Position numbers and translations under genes: made by a program
Part shown: piece after piece, positions 58,218-64,000 of the stretch
Position numbering within the stretch: the stretch's first letter is position 1
Layout: each line of letters starts with the position of its first letter
Origin: Pseudomonas brassicacearum subsp. neoaurantiaca
Lineage (GTDB): Bacteria; Pseudomonadota; Gammaproteobacteria; Pseudomonadales; Pseudomonadaceae
DNA length: 64,000 bases
Assembly: GCF_013608025.1 (NCBI RefSeq)
Contig: NZ_VDLV01000001.1
Coordinates: forward strand, 265,331-329,330
Reading direction: 5' to 3'
Notes under the pieces: model-generated
Seen by the model: only the letters and a program-made list of their open reading frames with translations
Databases searched by the model: none
What the model was told of the DNA's origin: nothing

Positions 58218-59405
58218 ATGGAACAGACATGGCGTTGGTTTGGCCCTAAAGACCCGATCTCCCTGGCGGACGTTCGCCAGACCGGTGCGACCGGCATCGT
58301 CACCGCGTTGCATGAGATTCCCAATGGCCAGGTGTGGCCGGTGGAGGCCATCGCAGCGCGCAGAGCGATGATCGAAGCGGCCGGCCTGAGTTGGTCGGTG
58401 GTGGAAAGCATCCCGGTGCACGAAGACATCAAGCGCGGCTGCGGGCGGCGCGACGAGTACATCGCCAACTACCAGCAAAGCGTGCGCAACCTCGCGAGCT
58501 GCGGCATCGATATCGTCTGCTACAACTTCATGCCGGTGCTGGATTGGACTCGCACCGACTTGTTCCATGAGCTGGCGGACGGTGGCTGGGCGCTGCGTTT
58601 CGATCAGACCGCGTTTGCCGCCTTCGACCTGTTCATCCTTCAGCGCCCGGGTGCGCAGGCCGAATACAGCGCCGAGGATATCCAGCAGGCCAAGGCCTAT
58701 GTCGAGCAACTGACGCCGGTCGCGCGCGAAACGTTGGTCAACACCTTGATCGCTGGCTTGCCCGGCGCCGAGGAACACTACAGCCTGGATAATTTCCGGG
58801 ACTTGTTGGGGACTTACGCCGACATCGACGAGGCCAAGCTGCGTGAACACCTGGGGTACTTCTTACGCGCCGTGATCCCGGTGGCGGAGGAGGTGGGCGT
58901 GCGCATGGCGATCCATCCGGATGACCCGCCCCGGGCACTGCTTGGCTTGCCACGCATCCTCTCCACCGCCGAGGACGCCCAATGGCTGCTCGATGCCGCG
59001 CCCAGCCCGGCCAATGGCCTGACGTTCTGCACCGGCTCCTATGGCGTGCGCGAAGACAACGACCTGGTGGCGATGGCCAAGCAGTTTGCGCCGTTCATCT
59101 ACTTCACTCACTTGCGCTCGACCCGCCGGGAAGCCGACCCGCGCAGCTTCCATGAAGCCCATCATCTGGATGGCGACGTGGACATGGTCGGGGTGATCAG
59201 CGCCTTGGTGGCTGAAGAGCGCCGGCGCGAACGTGAAGGCGGCCCGCGCCTGCCGTTGCGTCCGGACCATGGGCACCAACTGCTCGACGACCAGCAGCGC
59301 AAGAGCAATCCCGGTTACTCGCTGATCGGCCGTCTCAAGGGCCTGGCGGAAATCCGCGGGGTGGAACTGGCTGTGCGCCAACAACTGAACCAGACGCCAC
59401 ACTAA
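58218..59405 (+). CDS. uxuA: D-mannonate dehydratase, UxuA type
   Basis: The 395-residue UxuA-family enzyme has a TIM barrel with an Fe/Mn site. It begins [31 protein letters not shown], as in known UxuA proteins, and has [40 protein letters not shown] and the final [11 protein letters not shown] block with metal-type His residues. It catalyses the same dehydration as manD in this operon, but by an unrelated fold. Confidence 0.95.
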   Translation: MEQTWRWFGPKDPISLADVRQTGATGIVTALHEIPNGQVWPVEAIAARRAMIEAAGLSWSVVESIPVHEDIKRGCGRRDEYIANYQQSVRNLASCGIDIVCYNFMPVLDWTRTDLFHELADGGWALRFDQTAFAAFDLFILQRPGAQAEYSAEDIQQAKAYVEQLTPVARETLVNTLIAGLPGAEEHYSLDNFRDLLGTYADIDEAKLREHLGYFLRAVIPVAEEVGVRMAIHPDDPPRALLGLPRILSTAEDAQWLLDAAPSPANGLTFCTGSYGVREDNDLVAMAKQFAPFIYFTHLRSTRREADPRSFHEAHHLDGDVDMVGVISALVAEERRREREGGPRLPLRPDHGHQLLDDQQRKSNPGYSLIGRLKGLAEIRGVELAVRQQLNQTPH

Positions 59406-59409
59406 ACCC

Positions 59410-59596
59410 GTGGCGAGGGAGCTTGCTCCCGCTGGGCTCTGTAGGAGCTGGCGAAGCCTGCGATCTTTTGATCTTGATCTTGATCTTTCGCTCACGACTC
59501 AACGAGCAGGGTAAAGATCGCAGCCTCGTTGCACTCGGCAGCTCCTACGCAGCTCCTACGGGGTGCAATTCTTCGGGAGCAAGCTCCCTCGCCACA
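59410..59596. repeat. Nested repeats: family C pair inside a split family B pair
   Basis: The outer arms are family B (GTGGCGAGGGAGCTTGCTCC at 59410 and GGGAGCAAGCTCCCTCGCCA near 59575-59594). Inside them sits another inverted repeat of family C (TGTAGGAGCTGGCGAAGCCT near 59440 and GCCTCGTTGCACTCGGCAGC TCCTAC near 59522-59548), flanked by ATCTTGATCT repeats. A family C unit seems to have entered a family B pair. The structure lies between the convergent uxuA and gntR genes. Confidence 0.65.
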
Positions 59597-59613
59597 AAAG
59601 CCAATCCGTGGGC

Positions 59614-60327
59614 TCAGTCGCTGTTGTCTTCCGGCTCCAGCGCCTGCAACCAGCGGTTCTCCGAACGGTTCAGGTGCTGGCGCATCGAGGTCTGGGCGCC
59701 GAGCACATCCTTGCTGGCGACGGCGTGCAGGATCGCCTCATGCTCGACGACGGCGGCTTCCCAGGTCTGGGTATTTTCCGAGTGCTTGCTCAGGTGAGCG
59801 GAGAGCGGGGTGTGTCGTTCATCAAAGAGCGCCGTGATGATTCGGACCAGGGCAGAATTACCGCTCATTTTTGCCAGGCGCTGATGGAACTTGCGATCGT
59901 CCTCCAGCGGCGGCAGGCCGTTGGCGATGCTCGCGCGCATGGCATCGATGCATTCCTGCAGGTAGCGGTAATCGCTTTTCTTGCCATGCAAACAAGCCAG
60001 GATCACCGACTCACCTTCGATCAATGCGCGGGCCTGCATCAGTTCAGAAGGGCTTTCGCCCAAGGTCATGGCCTGGCTTTTTCCATCCTTTGACCTGGCC
60101 CGCACGTACACGCCGGAGCCCATCTTGATCTCGATGTCGCCGTCTATTTCCAAGGCGATCAGCGCTTCACGCAGCGATGGCCTCGAAACCCCCAGCAGTT
60201 GGGTCAGGTCGCGCTCCGGAGGGAGTCTGGAGCCCGCTTTGAAATCCCCTTGGGCAATGTAGCTGCGCAGTTGATCGGCGATCTTCTGATACGGCTTGCG
60301 TTCGGTGGCGTTGATCGGTGAGACCAT
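59614..60327 (-). CDS. GntR-family regulator (UxuR/ExuR-like)
   Basis: The 237-residue FadR-type GntR protein from ATG 60327 has a winged helix with YQKIADQLRSYIAQGDFKAGSRLPPERDLTQLLGVSRPSLREALIALEIDG. An FCD effector domain follows, with DRKFHQRLAKMSGN and the later VVEHEAILHAV motif. UxuR and ExuR, which respond to fructuronate or tagaturonate, belong to this class. Lying between uxuA and uxaA, it is the natural regulator for the ATTGG-N5-CCAAT boxes at 63126 and 63155. A longer open frame to 60354 is less likely. Confidence 0.85.
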   Translation of the reverse strand: MVSPINATERKPYQKIADQLRSYIAQGDFKAGSRLPPERDLTQLLGVSRPSLREALIALEIDGDIEIKMGSGVYVRARSKDGKSQAMTLGESPSELMQARALIEGESVILACLHGKKSDYRYLQECIDAMRASIANGLPPLEDDRKFHQRLAKMSGNSALVRIITALFDERHTPLSAHLSKHSENTQTWEAAVVEHEAILHAVASKDVLGAQTSMRQHLNRSENRWLQALEPEDNSD

Positions 60328-60375
60328 GGGTGGCGTCCATCGGAGAGTGCGCAAAGGCTACCATAGGCGCCTGAT

Positions 60376-60395
60376 TGTGGGAGCGAGCTCCCACA
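60376..60395. repeat. Collapsed REP palindrome
   Basis: TGTGGGAGCGAGCTCCCACA is a perfect 20-bp palindrome using only the outer part of the family A core. It looks like a REPIN shortened by deletion, and may serve as a 3' hairpin after uxaA or a leader element before gntR. Confidence 0.6.
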
Positions 60396-60418
60396 GGAAA
60401 GGGTAGCAACACTGCGGC

Positions 60419-61945
60419 TCACATCACCGCGCCGATCTGCCAGGGCAGGAACTCGTTATCGCCCAAGCCGTTTTCCTCACTGCACGTACGACGTCCGGAA
60501 GCGGTCTCCAGCATCAGCCGAAACAACCGCTCCCCGGCCTGCGCCACCGACTCCAGCCCATCGACGATACGGCCGGCATTGAAGTCCATATCCAACTCCA
60601 TGCGCTGAAACAGGCGGGTGTTGGTGGCGATCTTCAAAGATGGTGTGGGTTTGCATCCATAAGTCGATCCGCGGCCCGTAGTAAAGCAAATGAGATTCGC
60701 GCCGCCTGCCACCTGGCCGGTAGCCGACACCGGGTCGTAGCCGGGCGTATCCATGAACACCAACCCTGGGGCATCGACCGTTTCGGCGTACTGGTAGACG
60801 CCCATCAGTCCGCTCGCACCGGCCTTTGCCACGGCGCCCAGGGATTTTTCCAAGATAGTGGTGATGCCCCCAGCCTTGTTGCCCGGAGACGGGTTGTTGT
60901 TCATGTCGCCGTCGTTGTGGCGAACGTAGGCTTCCCACCAACGGATCCGTTCCATCAGTTTTTCTGCAATTTCGGCGGACGCGGCGCGGGCCGTCAGCAA
61001 GTGTTCGGCGCCGTAGATTTCCGGTGTTTCCGAAAGAATCGCGGTGCCACCCTGTTGCACCAGCAGGTCTACGGCGGCGCCCAACGCCGGGTTGGCCGTG
61101 ATGCCCGAGTAACCATCCGAACCGCCGCATTGCAAGCCAACACATAGATGGCTGGCGGCAACGGTCGTCCGCCGGCATTGGTTGATGAGGGGCAGCATCG
61201 CTTCAATCTGGGCGATGCCGCGTTGCACGGTTTCGCGCGTACCGCCTTCCTCTTGGATGATGAGGCTGGCCTTGAGCACAGCGGGGCGGTTCCCCAATTC
61301 ATTCATCAACGGTGTGAGCTGGTTGACCTCGCAACCGAGTCCGATCAGCAGCACACCGGCAAAATTGGCGTGGTCGGCATAACCGCGCAAGGTGCGCTTG
61401 AGGATATCGATGCCTTCGCCCTTGGCGCCCATGCCGCAGCCGCTGCCATGGGTGATTGCAACGATGCCATCGACGTTGGGGAAGTCTTTCAAGCGCTCGG
61501 CAGAGAAGGCGTTGGCGATCTGCTTGCAGACGGTGGCCGAGCAATTGACGCTGGAGACGACGCCGATGTAGTTACGGGTGGCGACGCGTCCGTCATCGCG
61601 GACGTAGCCTTCGAACGTAGCGGAATTCTTGCTGAGCAAGGTGGGCACATAGATGTTCTGTACGCTGTGCCCTGCGGTGCTGGTGGGCATGTCCAGGTTA
61701 TGCACATGGACATGATCGCCGGGCTCGATGTCTTGGGTCGCCTGGCCGATGACCTGCCCGTACTTGAGCACGCGCTGGCCTGCCAACACCTTGCGCAAGG
61801 CGAGCTTGTGACCGGATGGGACGAGTTGCCGAGCGATCAGTGCGATGCCGTCGGCACTCACGGCCTGGCCTTCGACGATATCGCCACGGGCCACCGCGAC
61901 ATCGTCGCCGGGTGCCAGGACTAGCAAAGAAGAAATTGGGTTCAT
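60419..61945 (-). CDS. uxaA: Altronate dehydratase (UxaA family)
   Basis: The 508-residue protein starts at ATG 61945 (MNPISSLLVLAPGDDVAVAR). It has an N-terminal SAF-type domain (GHKLALRKVLAGQRVLKYGQVIG ... HVHVHNLDM) and the large UxaA/GarD domain (RVATRNYIGVVSSVNCSATV, ITHGSGCGMG, LQCGGSDGYSGITANPALG, TGRGSTYGCKPTPSLKIATNT). It dehydrates D-altronate to KDG, feeding kdgK. It lies 16 bp after the LgoD-like dehydrogenase gene in one operon. Confidence 0.93.
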   Translation of the reverse strand: MNPISSLLVLAPGDDVAVARGDIVEGQAVSADGIALIARQLVPSGHKLALRKVLAGQRVLKYGQVIGQATQDIEPGDHVHVHNLDMPTSTAGHSVQNIYVPTLLSKNSATFEGYVRDDGRVATRNYIGVVSSVNCSATVCKQIANAFSAERLKDFPNVDGIVAITHGSGCGMGAKGEGIDILKRTLRGYADHANFAGVLLIGLGCEVNQLTPLMNELGNRPAVLKASLIIQEEGGTRETVQRGIAQIEAMLPLINQCRRTTVAASHLCVGLQCGGSDGYSGITANPALGAAVDLLVQQGGTAILSETPEIYGAEHLLTARAASAEIAEKLMERIRWWEAYVRHNDGDMNNNPSPGNKAGGITTILEKSLGAVAKAGASGLMGVYQYAETVDAPGLVFMDTPGYDPVSATGQVAGGANLICFTTGRGSTYGCKPTPSLKIATNTRLFQRMELDMDFNAGRIVDGLESVAQAGERLFRLMLETASGRRTCSEENGLGDNEFLPWQIGAVM

Positions 61946-61961
61946 GCTGCGTCCTCCGATT

Positions 61962-62972
61962 TCAGCACTCGATGATTGCCTTGACGACGCCTTGTTTCGG
62001 GTCGAGCAACGTGGCGAACGAATCGGGCACATCGGCCAGGTTCAGTCGGTGGGTGTTCAGCGCGGCATCCGGGATCAAGCCATCGCGCAAGCATTGCTCG
62101 ACGTGCCGGAAGTCTTCCCGAGTGGCATTGCGGCTGCCCATCAAGGTGGCTTCACGCTTGTGGAATTCAGGGTCGGAGAAGGTGATGGAATCCCTCACCA
62201 CCGAGATCATCACGTAGGTGCCACCATGGGCGATGAACTCGAACCCACGCTCCATCGCCCGCGCATTGCCAGTGGCATCGAATACCACGTCGAAAAAATC
62301 GCCGTCGGTCAGGTCGGCCAGGGCTTGTTTGTCGCCGTCGCCGATTTGCACGGCGGCGTGGATATCCAAGTGTTCCTTGCAGAACGACAGGCGATCTTCG
62401 CGGGTATCCAGCACGGTGACTTTCGCCCCGCGCAGGCTGGCGAAGATCGCCGCTGCCATGCCGATCGGGCCGGTGCCGACCACCAGGGCGTTTTGCCCTG
62501 CCTGCACATTGGAGCGACGCACGGCGTGAGCACCGATCGAGAGGAATTCAATCATCACGGACTGATCGAGGGAAATCCCATCCGCCTTGTGCACGAACTG
62601 ATGAGGAACACTCAGGTATTGGGTGAAGGCACCGTCGCAGTGAACCCCCAGCACCTGGATCCGCGTGCAGCAGTTGGTCTTGCCCTGGCGGCAGGCAATG
62701 CAGGCTCCGCAAGACAAATAGGGCATCACATAGACGACGTCACCCACCGCCAACTCGCTGGCATCGTCAGTGGCGTCCACGGTCCCAGAGAATTCGTGGC
62801 CCATCACGCGCGGGTATTCAAGGTACGGCTGATTACCGGTGAAGATGTGCAGGTCGGTGCCGCAGACCCCGACGCGCTTGACCCGGATGAGGATTTCTCC
62901 CGGTTTCCTGAGTGGTTTTTCACGTTCGAGGGCGGTTAATGAACCGGGTTCGTTGCAGATGACAGTCAGCAT
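61962..62972 (-). CDS. Zn-dependent L-galactonate/L-gulonate-type dehydrogenase (LgoD-like)
   Basis: The 336-residue MDR enzyme has catalytic zinc motifs VGVCGTDLH and GHEFSGT, structural zinc cysteines SCGACIACRQGKTNCC, and the Rossmann motif VVGTGPIGMAAAIFA. The segment FSDPEFHKREATLMGSRNAT is very close to E. coli LgoD as I recall it, which oxidises L-galactonate to D-tagaturonate. ATG 62972 has AAGGAG 7 nt upstream. It heads the operon with uxaA. Reduction of tagaturonate to altronate would need UxaB, which is not here, or broad UxuB. Confidence 0.82.
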   Translation of the reverse strand: MLTVICNEPGSLTALEREKPLRKPGEILIRVKRVGVCGTDLHIFTGNQPYLEYPRVMGHEFSGTVDATDDASELAVGDVVYVMPYLSCGACIACRQGKTNCCTRIQVLGVHCDGAFTQYLSVPHQFVHKADGISLDQSVMIEFLSIGAHAVRRSNVQAGQNALVVGTGPIGMAAAIFASLRGAKVTVLDTREDRLSFCKEHLDIHAAVQIGDGDKQALADLTDGDFFDVVFDATGNARAMERGFEFIAHGGTYVMISVVRDSITFSDPEFHKREATLMGSRNATREDFRHVEQCLRDGLIPDAALNTHRLNLADVPDSFATLLDPKQGVVKAIIEC

Positions 62973-63125
62973 GTCGGTGCTCCTTGGCGTGCCTGCAGGC
63001 AATGCTTGAGCGCAGGCGGGAGGAGGGTTTGGGCGCGCGGCTGCTGGAACCGAGGCGCTGTTTTTTATAATGGACGGCAGCGATATGCCGTTGATGCCGG
63101 TCCGAAACTACGCGCCAAAAAAAAT

Positions 63126-63140
63126 ATTGGCAAGACCAAT
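63126..63140. promoter_or_regulatory. GntR (UxuR/ExuR-like) operator 1
   Basis: ATTGG-CAAGA-CCAAT is an exact 5+5 bp inverted repeat. ExuR/UxuR sites in enterobacteria use the same ATTGGT-ACCAAT arms. It lies about 155 bp upstream of the LgoD-like gene. Confidence 0.6.
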
Positions 63141-63154
63141 CTAGAAAAAAATAG

Positions 63155-63169
63155 ATTGGACTGACCAAT
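63155..63169. promoter_or_regulatory. GntR (UxuR/ExuR-like) operator 2
   Basis: ATTGG-ACTGA-CCAAT is the second copy of the same inverted repeat, 29 bp centre to centre from operator 1 (nearly three helical turns), with an AT-rich tract between them. Confidence 0.6.
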
Positions 63170-63243
63170 AGTCGTAAGCGCGAGCCAACTCGCCTCCACA
63201 CTTTGATACGGTGAAATCAGGTTCCGGTTGTCGAGAAATTCCC

Positions 63244-63333
63244 TGTGGGAGCGAGCTTGCTCGCGATGGCGGTCTTGGACATGACATGGATGCAAGCTGA
63301 ACCACCGCTTTCGCGAGCAAGCTCGCTCCCACA
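63244..63333. repeat. REPIN (family A), 90 bp
   Basis: Ends TGTGGGAGCGAGCTTGCTCG and CGAGCAAGCTCGCTCCCACA enclose a spacer that is inverted relative to the other copies: the ACCACCGCTTTCGCG end corresponds to CGCGAAAGCGGTGG elsewhere. Spans 90 bp. Confidence 0.85.
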
Positions 63334-63376
63334 AGGTTTCGCGCTGAATGCAAAGCTCATGGACACCCAAGATCTC

Positions 63377-63388
63377 TGTGGGAGCGAG
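63377..63388. repeat. REP arm interrupted by the IS element
   Basis: TGTGGGAGCGAG, preceded by the conserved flank GGACACCCAAGATCTC, matches the beginning of the REPINs at 42177 and 50898. The expected continuation CCTGCTCGCG is missing and IS sequence starts instead. Confidence 0.75.
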
Positions 63389-63454
63389 GTGAACTGGCCT
63401 AATAATTCCGGACACCTCTTAAGGGCGATATGATTTCGCCAACTTGGAGGTCCC

Positions 63455-63760
63455 ATGAACGAAAGAAAGGTCTATACCCGCGAGTTCAAGCTGCACGCTG
63501 CCAGCATGGTGCTTGATGATAACTGCCCGGTTCTAGATGTATGTGCATCGCTGGATATCGGGCCCACTGCTTTGCGGCGCTGGGTTGATCAGGTTCGCAA
63601 GGAGCGCGAGGGGCAGCCAGTTAAAGGCACCAAGGCGATTACCGAAGATCAACGCCAGATTCAGGAATTAAAGGCCAAGATCAAGCGTATGGAAATGGAA
63701 GCCGAAATACTAAAAAAGGCTACCGCTCTCTTGATGTCGGATCCCGATCGTTTCCGATGA
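63455..63760 (+). CDS. IS3-family transposase OrfA
   Basis: This 101-residue OrfA has a helix-turn-helix (YTREFKLHAASMVLDDN, LDVCASLDIGPTALRRWVDQ) and a C-terminal leucine-zipper helix (IQELKAKIKRMEMEAEILKKATALL). It binds the element ends. AGGTCC-type ribosome site TTGGAGG lies about 7 nt before the ATG. The slippery run A-AAA-AAG at 63712-63718 is in frame for a -1 shift into orfB. Confidence 0.93.
   Translation: MNERKVYTREFKLHAASMVLDDNCPVLDVCASLDIGPTALRRWVDQVRKEREGQPVKGTKAITEDQRQIQELKAKIKRMEMEAEILKKATALLMSDPDRFR
63712..63718 (+). promoter_or_regulatory. Programmed -1 frameshift slippery site
   Basis: AAAAAAG is read in orfA as A-AAA-AAG (Leu then Lys-Lys). Sliding back one base puts ribosomes into the frame of orfB (63718 and 63757 are in the same frame). 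This is the standard way IS3 elements make the OrfAB fusion transposase. Confidence 0.75.
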
Positions 63761-64000
63761 TCGCAGAGCTAAGAGAGTCATTTCCGACGGCCGTGGTGTG
63801 TCGTGTTTTCGGTGTGAAGCGCAGCAGCTTTTATGAGTGGATTCAACGGCGGGCCAAGCCGCGGATCAGACGTGAGGAACTCAGGTTGAAAGTCGGTGAG
63901 CTGCACAGCGAAAGCCGCGAAGCCATGGGCTCCAGAAAGATTAGCAAAGGCCTGAAGGCTCAGAAAATAACAGCTGGAAGGAGCCTTGTCCGAGCGCTGA
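63757..64000 (+). CDS. IS3-family transposase OrfB, 3'-truncated by the window edge
   Basis: The first 81 codons of OrfB are present: MIAELRESFPTAVVCRVFGVKRSSFYEW and HSESREAMGSRKISKGLKAQ, the usual N-terminal HTH_21-type region that precedes the DDE integrase core. The catalytic core lies outside the window. It overlaps orfA by 4 nt (ATGA). Whether the gene is intact cannot be judged. Confidence 0.88.
   Translation, partial: MIAELRESFPTAVVCRVFGVKRSSFYEWIQRRAKPRIRREELRLKVGELHSESREAMGSRKISKGLKAQKITAGRSLVRAL

Larger units (their letters stand above)
62973..63454. other. 482-bp gap: operators, REPIN, broken REP and IS3 left end
   Basis: From left to right this gap holds the leader of the LgoD-like gene, two ATTGG-N5-CCAAT operators, a 90-bp REPIN, the first bases of another REP, and the start of an IS3-family element. 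No additional protein gene is supported. Confidence 0.75.
63390..64000 (+). mobile_element. IS3-family insertion sequence, left part (runs off the window)
   Basis: The element begins near TGAACTGGCCTAATAATTCC, with a TG terminus as usual for IS3-family inverted repeats. It carries orfA and the start of orfB in overlapping frames, with a slippery run between them. The right end lies beyond the window, so the target duplication and exact size cannot be seen. It is inserted into a REP arm. Confidence 0.85.

Overview
The window is about 62-63% GC chromosomal DNA of a Pseudomonas, most likely of the P. fluorescens group. This is inferred from codon use, the REP/REPIN palindromes, a Tae4/Tai4 toxin pair, MexAB-type efflux genes and Entner-Doudoroff style hexonate catabolism. 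It is an accessory, largely catabolic region, with transporters, dehydrogenases and local regulators arranged in operons. There is no rRNA, tRNA or CRISPR array.

Layout: (1) 1-1.4 kb: 3' part of a mug-type DNA glycosylase and an orphan type VI amidase/immunity pair (tae4-tai4). (2) 1.6-8.9 kb: a sugar-acid (probably pentonate) module. An IlvD/Edd dehydratase and an FAH-family enzyme read leftward. A LysR regulator and an MFS transporter-SDR-FAH operon read rightward. A matching palindrome lies in front of both groups. (3) 9.1-11.3 kb: two tandem paralogues of an unknown two-TM family, then a deletion scar joining the C-terminal ends of an MFS gene and a regulator gene. (4) 11.3-17.7 kb: an RND efflux pair and a chemoreceptor. 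(5) 18.2-23.9 kb: APC permease, aldehyde dehydrogenase, class III aminotransferase and outer-membrane channel. (6) 24.1-35.5 kb: an IclR regulator divergent from a nine-gene operon, followed by an AraC regulator. The operon encodes a ThDP decarboxylase, aldehyde dehydrogenase, degenerate SDR, Asp-box propeller, VOC protein, DUF1185 protein, alpha/beta hydrolase, flavin hydroxylase and 2-keto-4-pentenoate hydratase. It resembles an unassigned aromatic meta-cleavage pathway and is the best candidate here for an undescribed system. (7) 35.7-42 kb: GntR regulator, amino-acid ABC transporter, gamma-glutamyltransferase-like enzyme, LysR regulator and VOC protein. (8) 42.3-50.8 kb: sucrose uptake and hydrolysis (LacI regulator, GH32, ABC transporter, sugar porin). 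(9) 51.1-63 kb: hexonate/hexuronate catabolism (KdgR, KdgK, ManD, RspB-like dehydrogenase, MFS, UxuB, UxuA, GntR, UxaA, LgoD-like dehydrogenase). (10) 63.4-64 kb: the left end of an IS3-family element that has inserted into a REP sequence.

In region 9 the genes join into one scheme. L-gulonate could be oxidised to fructuronate (RspB-like), reduced to mannonate (UxuB), dehydrated by either of two unrelated mannonate dehydratases to KDG, and phosphorylated by KdgK. L-galactonate could enter through the LgoD-like enzyme and UxaA. KdgR-type boxes precede kdgK and ATTGG-N5-CCAAT boxes precede the LgoD-like gene. REPINs of constant 90-bp span and related palindromes fill most of the longer intergenic gaps.
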